Shown piece by piece: positions 20,434 to 29,285 of a stretch of 64,000 bases of DNA. The DNA lies in NCBI GenBank assembly GCA_026210745.1, contig CP110630.1, forward strand, positions 1,178,001 to 1,242,000, given 5' to 3'. A program made the position numbers and the translations under genes. A model generated the notes under the pieces. It worked only from the letters and a program-made list of their open reading frames with translations, was not told the origin of the DNA and ran no database searches. This DNA is from Exobasidium rhododendri (lineage: Eukaryota > Basidiomycota > Exobasidiomycetes > Exobasidiales > Exobasidiaceae). How positions within the stretch are numbered: the first letter of the stretch is position 1; every line of letters starts with the position of its first letter.

Positions 20434-22263
20434 ATGGCAGCCTCATCATCTTCGTCGTCATCGCTTGGCGCCAGGTCCAACATGTCTCGGCTTATGGCAA
20501 GCTCGAGATTATCGTCATACCAGCCCAAGGTGTCGCAAGTCTATACAGCTTCACCTTCTCACATATCTCGTGGTGACTTTGGTGTAAAGAGACCTCTACC
20601 GACGAGTCACCTGTCACCAGGTATAATACGATACGTCGAGATCGGAAACCAAGACAGCAAAGAGGGTCAGACAGAATGGCGCGAAAGGGAGCGCGAAGTA
20701 ATTCTGCTCAAGAGGTTCAAGGAACTCAACATCAAGGTAGGAACAAAATCTTCATCGAATAGTGACATTTTTAGAATTTTGGAGGGGAAAGAGGGCGATA
20801 ATGATGCTTTGAAAGCTGGAGCTCTAGGACCGAGAATCAATACAACCTACGATCCAAGCACCAGAAGAGTGGTTCCCACCCACTACGATGGCATACCGAA
20901 GGACAAGGATGACATCAAATCATACCTACAGGCAGAAGCACGACTAGGGAGAGGGCCCCTTTACATGGATAGTTTACAAGGCGAGGCTGATGGAGGACCC
21001 TTTGGAAAAGCGGCACAACTATACACTACTTATCCTTCCTCGAGAACCAATTTCCGTACGATGAACCAAAAGCAGTTTGACAATTTCTTGGAACACATTC
21101 GATCGAATCGAGAGGCATACAAAGATCATCTGGCAACAAGAGCAGCGAAGATGGCGAGGATGAAAGTGGCATCTAGATATAAGAAAGAGAGGGAAATGAA
21201 AGAATTGGAGGCTCAACAGGCGCAAGAAACAGGAGCGACAAAAGTGGAAGTCCCTGGTCTACTCTCTGAGAAGGACCTGCCTTTGCCGGCTCGAAGTGAT
21301 GATTTGGATGAAAAGGGCGTTTATGTGGATCTATGGGATGAGGTCAGAGCTTCGTCTACTACCTCACTATGGGAATCCTGGCTACAAGGTCAGAACAGTG
21401 CAAAGATCCGGGCTGCATCGAGTGATATATTGCCTCCCATCTCCAAGGCTCTGGGAGGTGAGGAGATACCTACTTCACAGCACATTCTAGGCGGCCTTCA
21501 GTACGCACAGCCAGATAGCATTACCACCAGCTTACTCAATGACACGATTCCTGCTCGAGCTATTGGAAAGGGTCTTAAGCAGGATGAATTCCGCAAACAC
21601 AGCTACGCCTCCGGCAAAGGAAATGCGGGACTTCAAGGTCTATCGGTGGCCATCGGAGGACGAATCGCCTACATGCCCTTTGAGAACTCTGACTATGCCA
21701 AACCATTAGACCCGTCGTTGAACGATCCACATGCCGGCAATCTTCGAGTGAAAGTGTTTAAAGCGATACGAGAAACAAAGAAGGACGATGAATCACAAAA
21801 TTTGACCTTTCAAAGATTTGCGCCGAGACACGATGACAAACTGCCTGCTTCGTTTGGCAACACGCTTTTGGCCGTTCGATCGGTGGAAAGCTCGGAGCGA
21901 ACAAGCTTAGCAAAGGGAGTCCCCGGCAGCTCAGAATGGATTGGTCGGCTGAACGGGTATCTAGGGTTGCAGTCTGGTCAAGGTGACGATGGTGTTCTCA
22001 ATCTTGCTGGTGGAAGTTGGGACTCCATGAGTGCTAGAAGGTCGAGAAGCTTTTCCGCCGCAATAGACCAACAAGATCCTAATCTGTCTCCGTCTGAAAG
22101 GAGGCGGAGGGCAAGGCGGGAGCGACTAGGGTCGCCTTCTCAGAATAGTGAACAGCAATTCAAGTTCTTCAAAAATATCACAAAAGCAAGCGATCGACAG
22201 GTATTGCGCCGCCAAGAAGCGGCAGCATTGCAATCAAAAGCTGAAGCTGAAGCCCAAAAGTGA
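20434..22263 (+). CDS. MRP51: Mitochondrial small-subunit ribosomal protein Mrp51-like
   Basis: Single-exon 609-residue protein from the first in-frame ATG (20434). Mrp51 is a fungal mitoribosome small-subunit protein linked to translation of mitochondrial mRNA leaders. The N-terminus is Ser-rich and basic without acidic residues, as in a presequence. The family hallmark SRGDFGVKRPLP lies near residue 48, followed by a YVEIGNQDSKEGQTEWRERE block near 68. The remainder is charged, and the C-terminal ~60 residues are basic, then Ala/Glu-rich. It is longer than yeast Mrp51 (about 344 residues), as is usual in basidiomycetes. It is convergent with the complex I subunit gene, 78 bp apart. Confidence 0.85.
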   Translation: MAASSSSSSSLGARSNMSRLMASSRLSSYQPKVSQVYTASPSHISRGDFGVKRPLPTSHLSPGIIRYVEIGNQDSKEGQTEWREREREVILLKRFKELNIKVGTKSSSNSDIFRILEGKEGDNDALKAGALGPRINTTYDPSTRRVVPTHYDGIPKDKDDIKSYLQAEARLGRGPLYMDSLQGEADGGPFGKAAQLYTTYPSSRTNFRTMNQKQFDNFLEHIRSNREAYKDHLATRAAKMARMKVASRYKKEREMKELEAQQAQETGATKVEVPGLLSEKDLPLPARSDDLDEKGVYVDLWDEVRASSTTSLWESWLQGQNSAKIRAASSDILPPISKALGGEEIPTSQHILGGLQYAQPDSITTSLLNDTIPARAIGKGLKQDEFRKHSYASGKGNAGLQGLSVAIGGRIAYMPFENSDYAKPLDPSLNDPHAGNLRVKVFKAIRETKKDDESQNLTFQRFAPRHDDKLPASFGNTLLAVRSVESSERTSLAKGVPGSSEWIGRLNGYLGLQSGQGDDGVLNLAGGSWDSMSARRSRSFSAAIDQQDPNLSPSERRRRARRERLGSPSQNSEQQFKFFKNITKASDRQVLRRQEAAALQSKAEAEAQK

Positions 22264-22341
22264 TCTCAAGAAAGCTAATTAGTGATCGCCTATATGTTCT
22301 TATTTGTAGAAGAGAAACTTCATACATCTGATTATACTTTT

Positions 22342-23114
22342 TCACTCGCTTCCTCTCTTGACCTTGAGATCGCTGAGATCTGCTTGCGCTCCGACTGCGA
22401 GACAATGAGGAGATGCCTGTTCAAAGGTACTGCGAGACCAGAGGAACGTGTCAGTATGTATTGTAATTTTCAGATACGCTCTCGCAATGGCCCCTGCCTC
22501 TATCCCCCTTCTTCCTCTCTCTGCCACAGCCACATCCTCGTTTGGGACTCACTTGGCATACCTCAGTCGATGTACCGGGGGTCTCTCTGCATCTTGAAAC
22601 AAGAGCCTTTCTTCTGCTTTTTCACGAACAAAGTCCAAATGTCTCTCATTCCTTTCCTTCCAGAATTGTGCAGGTGTGGAGTAGTAGTCTATGTATCTTG
22701 TCAAGAATGGGCGATTGTCGTCATCATTTGTGTCATCTTCACTTTCGTTACCAGGTGCTGAACGACCAGAAGAGGAAGATCGTGCCGGGTGTGGATCAGC
22801 ATGTGTGATGGAAAAGCGATAGATCCCAGCAGAGGCGATAGCGAGTAAGAGTGTGTTTCGCCAGATAGGTGAATTGAAACCTGCACACAGATGTTAACGA
22901 TAGAAGTCAGAACAACTAGGAGCTAAGATGCGGAGTCTGCAAACGAGGCACAAAGAAAGTACAAACCTTCAGATGGGTAGTGTTCCTCTTCTTCATGATG
23001 ACTGCTCTGAGCTGCTCGTGCAATTCGCGAGCTGTGCATGCATCGAATGGAGCTAGGAGTTGCACATGAGCTCGGGCGTAACAGAGCCCTATGCCAAGCA
23101 CGAGACAATGTCAT
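22342..23114 (-). CDS. Complex I accessory subunit, fungal 17.8 kDa (NUXM/ESSS-like) type
   Basis: Three exons (23114-22967, 22880-22553, 22429-22342) give 187 residues. Family members are single-pass accessory subunits of the membrane arm of NADH:ubiquinone oxidoreductase. The N-terminus is a mitochondrial presequence (MTLSRAWHRALLRPSS). Next come HHEEEEHYPSEGFNSPIWRN, one membrane helix (about residues 57-70, LLLAIASAGIYRF), a FLTRYIDYYSTPAQFW block, then PVHRLRYANTFEQASPH and a short VGAQADLSDLKV end. The order and spacing match the fungal 17.8 kDa subunit. Each exon alone looks insignificant; the gene is visible only after splicing. Confidence 0.88.
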
Positions 23115-23241
23115 ACTTTTGAGTCGACTGTCTTGAAGTGGTGCAAGAGGGAAGAGGAGGCGATCGATGTGAAATGGAGAGATTGTCGACAGGAGGGGTC
23201 GGACAACCGCCAAAGCCCACCTCGACTCACCTCGATACGGC

Positions 23242-23253
23242 CACGTGACGCGC
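23242..23253 (+). promoter_or_regulatory. CACGTGACGCGC element upstream of the complex I gene
   Basis: Same 12-mer as at 20296-20307, about 128 bp before the complex I subunit start, which reads on the minus strand. Confidence 0.5.
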
Positions 23254-23460
23254 CGAGCTTCCTTGGCTTTATGCGTTCACTGTGGGTGGCCTGGTAAACT
23301 CTAGCAAGACGGAGCTATGCTACACACATCTTGGACACACGACGACCTTCGTGCAAAGCCACTACTTCCATCGAACGCCAAGTCAGCCTTCAGAGTCGAG
23401 AACGACGTGCATTGCAATAGTATACATAATGGTAGAGATATAGGTCTGAAATTGACTCTG

Positions 23461-25133
23461 CTATTCCTTTTGTGCCAAGACAGCACCTTTTCTCGCCGCT
23501 TTGGGCTTACTCTCCCCAGCTCTAGTGTGCTTTCTCCTTCTCTCCTCCTTGACTCTTTCTGCTTCCACCATGTCCCGCTTTATCTTTTGCGCTCCTTTGA
23601 TCGCCTTAGGCACCTTTCTCTGCTTGGCAATGCGACCAACGTCACCAGTAGTCTTCCATCGATTGATCAATTTTTCTCCGTACTCCCTCGTCGCCCTCTG
23701 CTTTCCACCATGAATTCCCAGCTTCTCACTTGCTTTCGACTTCCATATTCGTACGTTTCCGTCATCACTGCCGCTCACAACGAAGCGAGCATCCAAGGTG
23801 AAGACGGTGCTGAAGATACGCTGCATTCTTGCCCCATGATACACGTCTCGGGAATGAGCGCCTTGTTTGGCGTCCCAAAGCCGTACCGTTCTATCATACG
23901 ATCCTGTCACCAACTCTTGTCCGGTAGGGCTAAAGTCGACCGACATGATCGCAGAGACGTGATCCTTGTAGATCTGTAGAGCGCTCGACATATTCCGCAT
24001 GTCAAAAGTGTACATGTTGTGATCCTCACTGGCTACAGCAAATACCGTCGGTTCAATTGGTGACCAAGAGATGTCGTTTGCCCGCATCTAAGAGATTGTA
24101 TGACGTGCATCAGCAACGGTAGTCGCTGGAAATAGCATGATACTACTCACCTTCATCACCATCTTCGTCAAAGGTTTGCCACTACGCAGATCATACATTA
24201 CAACACCCCGATCGCTTCCGGCACTGACGAGAACTTGCTGTTCACTTGGATTAAAGCGGACAACATTGATGCTCTCTGCACCCCACGTCATCTCTCTCAG
24301 AGCCCCAGAGGAGGAGGAAGAGGTGTTCCCACTTCTAGTGATATCCCAAGTCTGAACACTAGATGACGCCGAAGCGAAGACTGGTTGAGAGGCATGATGT
24401 GACAAGCAGTTGACTGCCAGCTTGTGATGCCAAATGCTGACGGGTTCGCTTTTGTCTGCCTGTGCCTTCCATGGGTCGTTTCCACCCAAAACACCACCTC
24501 CTGTGATACCTCGCTGTAGCTGCTCTTCTTCTTCGTCGTCGCTATCGTAGTCTGTGCTCATTATTGAGCGAGCGGGGTCGGCATCCCAAAGCTTGACTGT
24601 ACGATCCGTGCTGCAACTCAAGACTCGGCGGCCGCCTGATCGAGAGCTGGTATCTGCACTAGAGCCAGAAGCAGAGTTGCCGTAGTTGGGAAAGTCGATG
24701 GGTGAAAAGCATACCGAAGAAATAACACCATGATGAGCTCGAGGATAAGCGGTCACCAACGATTGCGTCGGCATATCCCAGATGCGTATTTCTATTAGAT
24801 GGATTCTGCGAATTGAGCTTCCTGCCGCATTGATGAATTCTACACTTCTATTCCTCGCCACTCACCACCATCACCGCTGCCGCTTGCAATGACCCCGAGC
24901 CTGTTAGGATCTCTGGCAAGAGAATACACCCCATCCGAATGCCCTTCCAAGGCCGCCACGAATGGCTTGGCGTGCAATCGATCAAGTTTCGCAGCATTCA
25001 GAGCACGAGTGTACTCCCTTGGTTTGCTGAAGGGATGCAAGGTGGGATCGAGGTTGTGCGATACTATAGGTGCATCACCAGCTCTCGATCTCGCATGAGT
25101 ATCCATCGATCGTGAGAGCGCCTTTATCTTCAT
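23461..25133 (-). CDS. SOF1: Sof1/DCAF13, WD-repeat SSU processome protein
   Basis: Three exons (25133-24866, 24791-24151, 24087-23461) give 511 residues. Sof1 is a U3 snoRNP-associated WD40 protein needed for 18S rRNA processing. The start MKIKALSR, the block DPTLHPFSKPREYTRALNA and the first WD repeat (LEGHSDGVYSLARDP, with SGSGDGEIRIWD across intron 1) are typical. Later repeats include SCSTDRTVKLWDAD, a DISWSPIEPTVFAVASEDHN block across intron 2, and TGSYDRTVRLWDAKQG. The basic Sof1 C-terminal tail ends AVLAQKE. An acidic loop (DYDSDDEEEEQLQ, about residue 190) is inserted between repeats. Confidence 0.94.
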
Positions 25134-25415
25134 CTTGGACTACTTATACTTGAATTGCCAAGATGCACACAAGGAGATGAATCAGGTCACTACGGAGCAC
25201 ACCCTTCGATTTTCCTCTCCCTTTCCTCTCTTTTCTTTTTCTGCGACTTTTTACAATTTTAAATAATTTTTGGGTCCTCGAGCAGAAAAGACCCAAAGAC
25301 CCCCGCGTTCAACGATCTATACGGTCGGGTGACGCCCACGCCCATCACACCGTGCGCGAGAAAGATGGGCATACTGCATCTCTATGTCATTCACCGTTCA
25401 CATCTCCTATTACAT

Positions 25416-26294
25416 TCACTGTAGAAGGGGCTGTCTCTCTTCTCCTAGCACATCCTCCTCTTCTCCTTCAACGATTTGGTTGCCATACAAGACATAATGC
25501 TGAAACATGAGCAAAGAGTCAAAGAAGATGCTAATAAAGGAGAGACCAAGTTTGCCCAGATCACCGGTGACTCCACTCCAATCGTGATTGATGATTTGAG
25601 CATCTATAAAAAGCTGAAGCAGGCTCAGGAGACCACCAGCGCCGTCCAACAGAATTCCCATGATCGCAAATCCTCTGGTAGATTTACGCTTGAAATTGAG
25701 CACCATCTGAGGTGTGTACTTGACAAGAGTGATGACGATCTTGATGTAGCTACAAAGATTCACAAAGTCCAGCCATCTCACAATAGAGTCATCGTCACCA
25801 CCTCCTAAGAAGCATGCTGTCAAGGCGAGTACGAGTAATGTCGATAGTGTACCAAGTAAAGCTTTTGCCCAAAGAGCAACCTGCTGTCCAGGAGCTCGCT
25901 TGTAGTAGAAAGTCGCGAGGAATTGCCACGTAGCAATGACGAAAGCGTGTAAAGCAAAGGCAGCATCATTCCATCTGACTAGGTTTTCCTTTCCGTTGTG
26001 CGTATTTCTGTATTGTTGTTGGATGAGTGGCGAGACGAGAAAGGCAACATTGAATAGTGAGTAGCACAGAAAACCGAAGAAATTAAGCGCTAGGAAGTCA
26101 ATCGACATGCCGGCTACGCTCTTCCTCCTGTATATCAAGATAGCCTGAGGCCAGAACGAAACAGTCCAAGCAAGTGTGTACGCCCATCCGATGAAGTGGG
26201 AAAGCCATTGCCATAGACTGCTCGAGTGGGAGGCCAACATGCTTGAAGAAGGTGGAACTCGGGAACTAAGTGTAGGAGCTTGGCCCATTGTCAT
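25416..26294 (-). CDS. Cystinosin, vacuolar cystine/H+ symporter
   Basis: Single-exon 292-residue seven-helix protein of the PQ-loop family. Cystinosin (Ers1 in yeast) exports cystine from the vacuole or lysosome with protons. Two PQ motifs are present: SFWPQAILIYRRKSVAGMS near residues 45-63 and YTPQMVLNFKRKSTRGF near 198-214. Two PQ loops in seven helices, with the RRKSVAGMS and KRKSTRGF continuations, match cystinosin rather than SWEET or KDEL-receptor relatives. The C-terminus is acidic and ends RQPLLQ, which fits dileucine sorting to the vacuole. The start lies 87 bp from the divergent tRNA gene. Confidence 0.92.
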   Translation of the reverse strand: MTMGQAPTLSSRVPPSSSMLASHSSSLWQWLSHFIGWAYTLAWTVSFWPQAILIYRRKSVAGMSIDFLALNFFGFLCYSLFNVAFLVSPLIQQQYRNTHNGKENLVRWNDAAFALHAFVIATWQFLATFYYKRAPGQQVALWAKALLGTLSTLLVLALTACFLGGGDDDSIVRWLDFVNLCSYIKIVITLVKYTPQMVLNFKRKSTRGFAIMGILLDGAGGLLSLLQLFIDAQIINHDWSGVTGDLGKLGLSFISIFFDSLLMFQHYVLYGNQIVEGEEEDVLGEERQPLLQ

Positions 26295-26381
26295 TAAAGA
26301 AACACATCTTTACGCGAATTGATGCATTGCAAATTAATGTAGAGATTATATACACCATAGCGGCTCTACTTTGCCACACAA

Positions 26382-26475
26382 GCATCAATGGTTGAGTGGT
26401 ACAATTCATCTTTGCCAAACTCCTGAGAAATCAGGGTTTGTGGATGAGGCCCGTGTTCGATTCACGGTTGATGCA
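26382..26475 (+). tRNA. tRNA-Gly(GCC) with a 23-nt intron
   Basis: The acceptor stem pairs GCATCAA with TTGATGC. The T arm is CCGTG-TTCGATT-CACGG. The anticodon stem CATCT/GGATG holds TT-GCC-A, with anticodon GCC at 26414-26416. An intron at 26418-26440 sits after position 37, the standard nuclear tRNA intron site. Mature length is 71 nt, usual for eukaryotic tRNA-Gly. A run of six T follows within a few bases and fits Pol III termination. Genomic CCA follows the discriminator, probably by chance. Confidence 0.93.
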
Positions 26476-26850
26476 CCACTTTTTTGCGTCTCAGTAACGC
26501 AATCTTCTCGTCCTTTCTCTCTCTCTTTTTCGCAATTTTCATCGAACGCCTCGCCCCTGCCTACTACATCGCAGTCGGATCGGCAGGAACCTTTCGAATG
26601 GACAAGACCATCGACTCCACCAAGTGTTCTGGAACCGAACCCTACGATGAGAAGAAAGAAAGGCAAAAAGAGGAGAATGAGCCATGGTGAGCAAAGGTGA
26701 AGCGTTTCACGTGGCCTTGGAAACAATTTTAGATTCTTCGCAGATCCAAATTTCGTGAAGCAGTTGCGGTCTAAAGGCCTCTTCTTTCCTCCTACCGTTC
26801 CAGCTGTAGGTCTCGCCATAGTACTTCGGATCTCGTTTCTCTTCACAGCC

Positions 26851-27590
26851 ATGGCCAAGGACGAGGTAAAGAAAGAGAAGAAGTCGAAGAGGAAGTCAGA
26901 GGGGAATGTGACCGAAGTCGGCGAGGATAGCGTCATGTCTGTAGATGCATCGGCCGACAAGAAAAGCAAACGGGAAAAGAAGGAGAAGAAAGTAAAGGTA
27001 GAGGAAGACGATGATGACATGGAGGAAGATGCAGTGACGAAGGGAGAAGTGTCGTCCGAAGCTATTAGTCCTATTGCTCGTGAGTCGATGGTAGTCCACT
27101 GTGTTTCGAAAGATGACGTAATGTACGAGAAGAACAGTATTAATGCTCTGCTCTGACTCCGACCACTGCAGACCCACTCGCTCAGAAGAAGTTGGCGAAA
27201 AAGGTGTTCAAGACCATCAAGAAGGCTTCCAAAACTAGAGGACATGTCAAGAGGGGCGTGAAAGAAGTTGTCAAGGGTCTTCGAAAGGGCGAAAAGGGAT
27301 TGGTCATTCTCGCAGGCGACATTTCACCAATGGACATTCTCTCTCATATTCCGGTCCTTTGCGAAGACACGGACAATCCTTACATCTTCGTCACTTCCAA
27401 AGATGCATTAGGCGCAGCGTCAAGCACCAAGAGGCCGACTTCTTGCGTCATGATCGTGCCTGGCGGTAGCAAGAAGGCGGGGCAAAAGGTTGTCTCAAAT
27501 GGAGACGCCTCCAAAGAAGAATATGCAGACGAATACAAGTCAGTTCATGCCGAAGTGAAGGCCATGGGCGAAAAGGTTCTTCTGGGATGA
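26851..27590 (+). CDS. NHP2: Nhp2, H/ACA snoRNP core protein
   Basis: Two exons (26851-27079, 27172-27590) give 215 residues. Nhp2 is an L7Ae-family RNA-binding subunit of the H/ACA pseudouridylation particle; NOP10 of the same complex is at 39.8 kb. The first ~70 residues are a Lys/Glu-rich tail. The L7Ae domain begins HPLAQKKLAKKVFKTIKKAS, continues RGVKEVVKGLRKGEKGLVIL and includes GDISPMDILSHIPVLCED. The intron lies just before this domain. A CACGTG is at 26708-26713. A splice-acceptor-like CTTCACAG ends 2 bp before the ATG, so a 5' UTR intron is possible. Confidence 0.95.
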
Positions 27591-27680
27591 GAATTTCATT
27601 GTTCGTTTGTGCGTTTGTAATATAATACATGTATCGTGTTTCCATGGGCAATCTCTCTCTCTCGGCCTGCTCCGATTCTT

Positions 27681-29017
27681 CTACTCGGTCATACCCACCA
27701 ATTTACGCACCTGGGCCATCGTCTCGGCCGCTTTCCTTTGCGCCTTCTCTCTTCCTAATTTTTCTACTTCGATGAGGTAGCCAACGTCCGCCTTTATTCT
27801 ATTAATTGAGTCACGAATGGGGCGGATGTGCTCCACTATCGTGTCTGTGACTGTCGCTTTGAGTGCACTGCCGCGCCCCCCATGATCACGATTAAGCGTT
27901 TCGGCAATGTCCGTTGCCGTGACGATCGGACCCTTTGATGATTGAAGGGCAGCCATGATCGATAGCAAATTACTTACTCCCGGCCTTTTCGCCGGATCGT
28001 AGGACATCAGATCTTCTGCATCCGTCACTGCCTTCTTGATCTTGTTCTGAATATGTGCATCAGTATCGGTGAGCAGTATTCTTGAGTTGGAATCGGGATG
28101 AGATTTCGACATCTTTTGACTGGGATCTCGAAGCGACAAGATTCGTTTCGTGGGCGTGATGATGTGTTGTGGGAGTGGAAACAACTTCGATCTAAATGTT
28201 CGATTGAACAAGTCTCCTACGTCTCGAGAAAGCTCTAGGTGCTGTATTTGATCTTCTCCTACAGGAACGTGCGTAGCCCTGTAGATGAGAACATCGGCTG
28301 CTTGCAGTACTGGATACGCAAAGAGACCTAGTGCCAGGTGTGTTTCGCTGATCTGCTCAGTAGACTGCATATCTCGAGAAGTAGCCAGCTTGGACTGTAA
28401 AGGGAATAAAGAGGTCAATGAATAGAGTAAGCAACAAAGCCGAAGTCAAAAGTATAAAATAATCTGTCTCACCTTCCAGGTCGTCATGCGATTCAGCTTT
28501 CCAACGGGTGTAAGGCAGTTCAGGTACCAAGCTAATTCGGTATGCTCCAATACCTGATCCTGCTGAAAGATCGTACATCTATGTGGATCCAGCCCTATCG
28601 CCAGCAAAGCAGCAAGGACGTCCCTCTTCTCGGCCAAGAGACGTTTCGGATCCTGTGGAATCGTGATCGCATGAAGACTTGCAACGAAGAAGAATAGTTC
28701 GTCGCTATTTGTCGCAGCTTCATCCTGTAGATTGACCCATGACTGAAGTGCTCCAAGGTAGTTACCCAGCTACATAGAGAGGGCTGTCAACTCAAAGTCC
28801 AACAATGCTTTCTTCCACTCGCCTCAAACGCCGCTCGGATACATACATGCGGTATTCCAGTCGGCTGAACACCCGAGACTATCGTTCGAGGCTTGCTGGA
28901 TGCAGCCGCACCACCAATCTGTCTTGGTATGCTCTGCGATTGGAAGCAGCGGAACTTCTGACTACACGTCGCTCGAAAGCATGTGTTGTATCCCGCTCGC
29001 GGCCATGCTGGCACCAT
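27681..29017 (-). CDS. MSW1: Tryptophanyl-tRNA synthetase, mitochondrial
   Basis: Three exons (29017-28847, 28769-28473, 28394-27681) give 393 residues. Class I synthetase for mitochondrial tRNA-Trp. The start is basic and Arg/Cys-rich, fitting a presequence. The ATP-binding HIGH-like element PTGIPHLGNYLGA spans intron 1. FVASLHAITI and QQDQVLEHTELAWYLNC follow. KMSKS is exact at about residues 250-254. The C-terminal helical anticodon-binding region ends KLVGMTE. It is head-to-head with LYS4, with 268 bp between the starts. Confidence 0.95.
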
Positions 29018-29285
29018 CGATGTCCCAGTGACAGTAGCTAAGGAGCCAGCTTTTCTTCTTGTGTCGAATCAGCGTGGACACTCGATAATAATCAAGGACT
29101 TTATTCTTCTAACCTTTCTTCTCCCCTCCCTTTTCCTTTTTTTTTTTTTTTTGGTTTCGGACCCGAAGGTCGCGCGTCTTGGACCAATGTTCTTCCTCCC
29201 ATTCGTCAGGACCTCTCTCTCCCATCCATAGCTTCCACAGGTTTCTGCTGTAGTCCCTTGGCGTCGCGGTCGTCGTCGATTCTCG

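Noticed and set aside
22282-22808. Plus-strand open frames opposite the complex I subunit gene
   Set aside because: Explained as antisense shadows of its exons 2 and 3.
26475-26480. Encoded CCA as evidence for a bacterial or organellar tRNA
   Set aside because: The canonical nuclear 37/38 intron and the T-run terminator show a eukaryotic Pol III gene.
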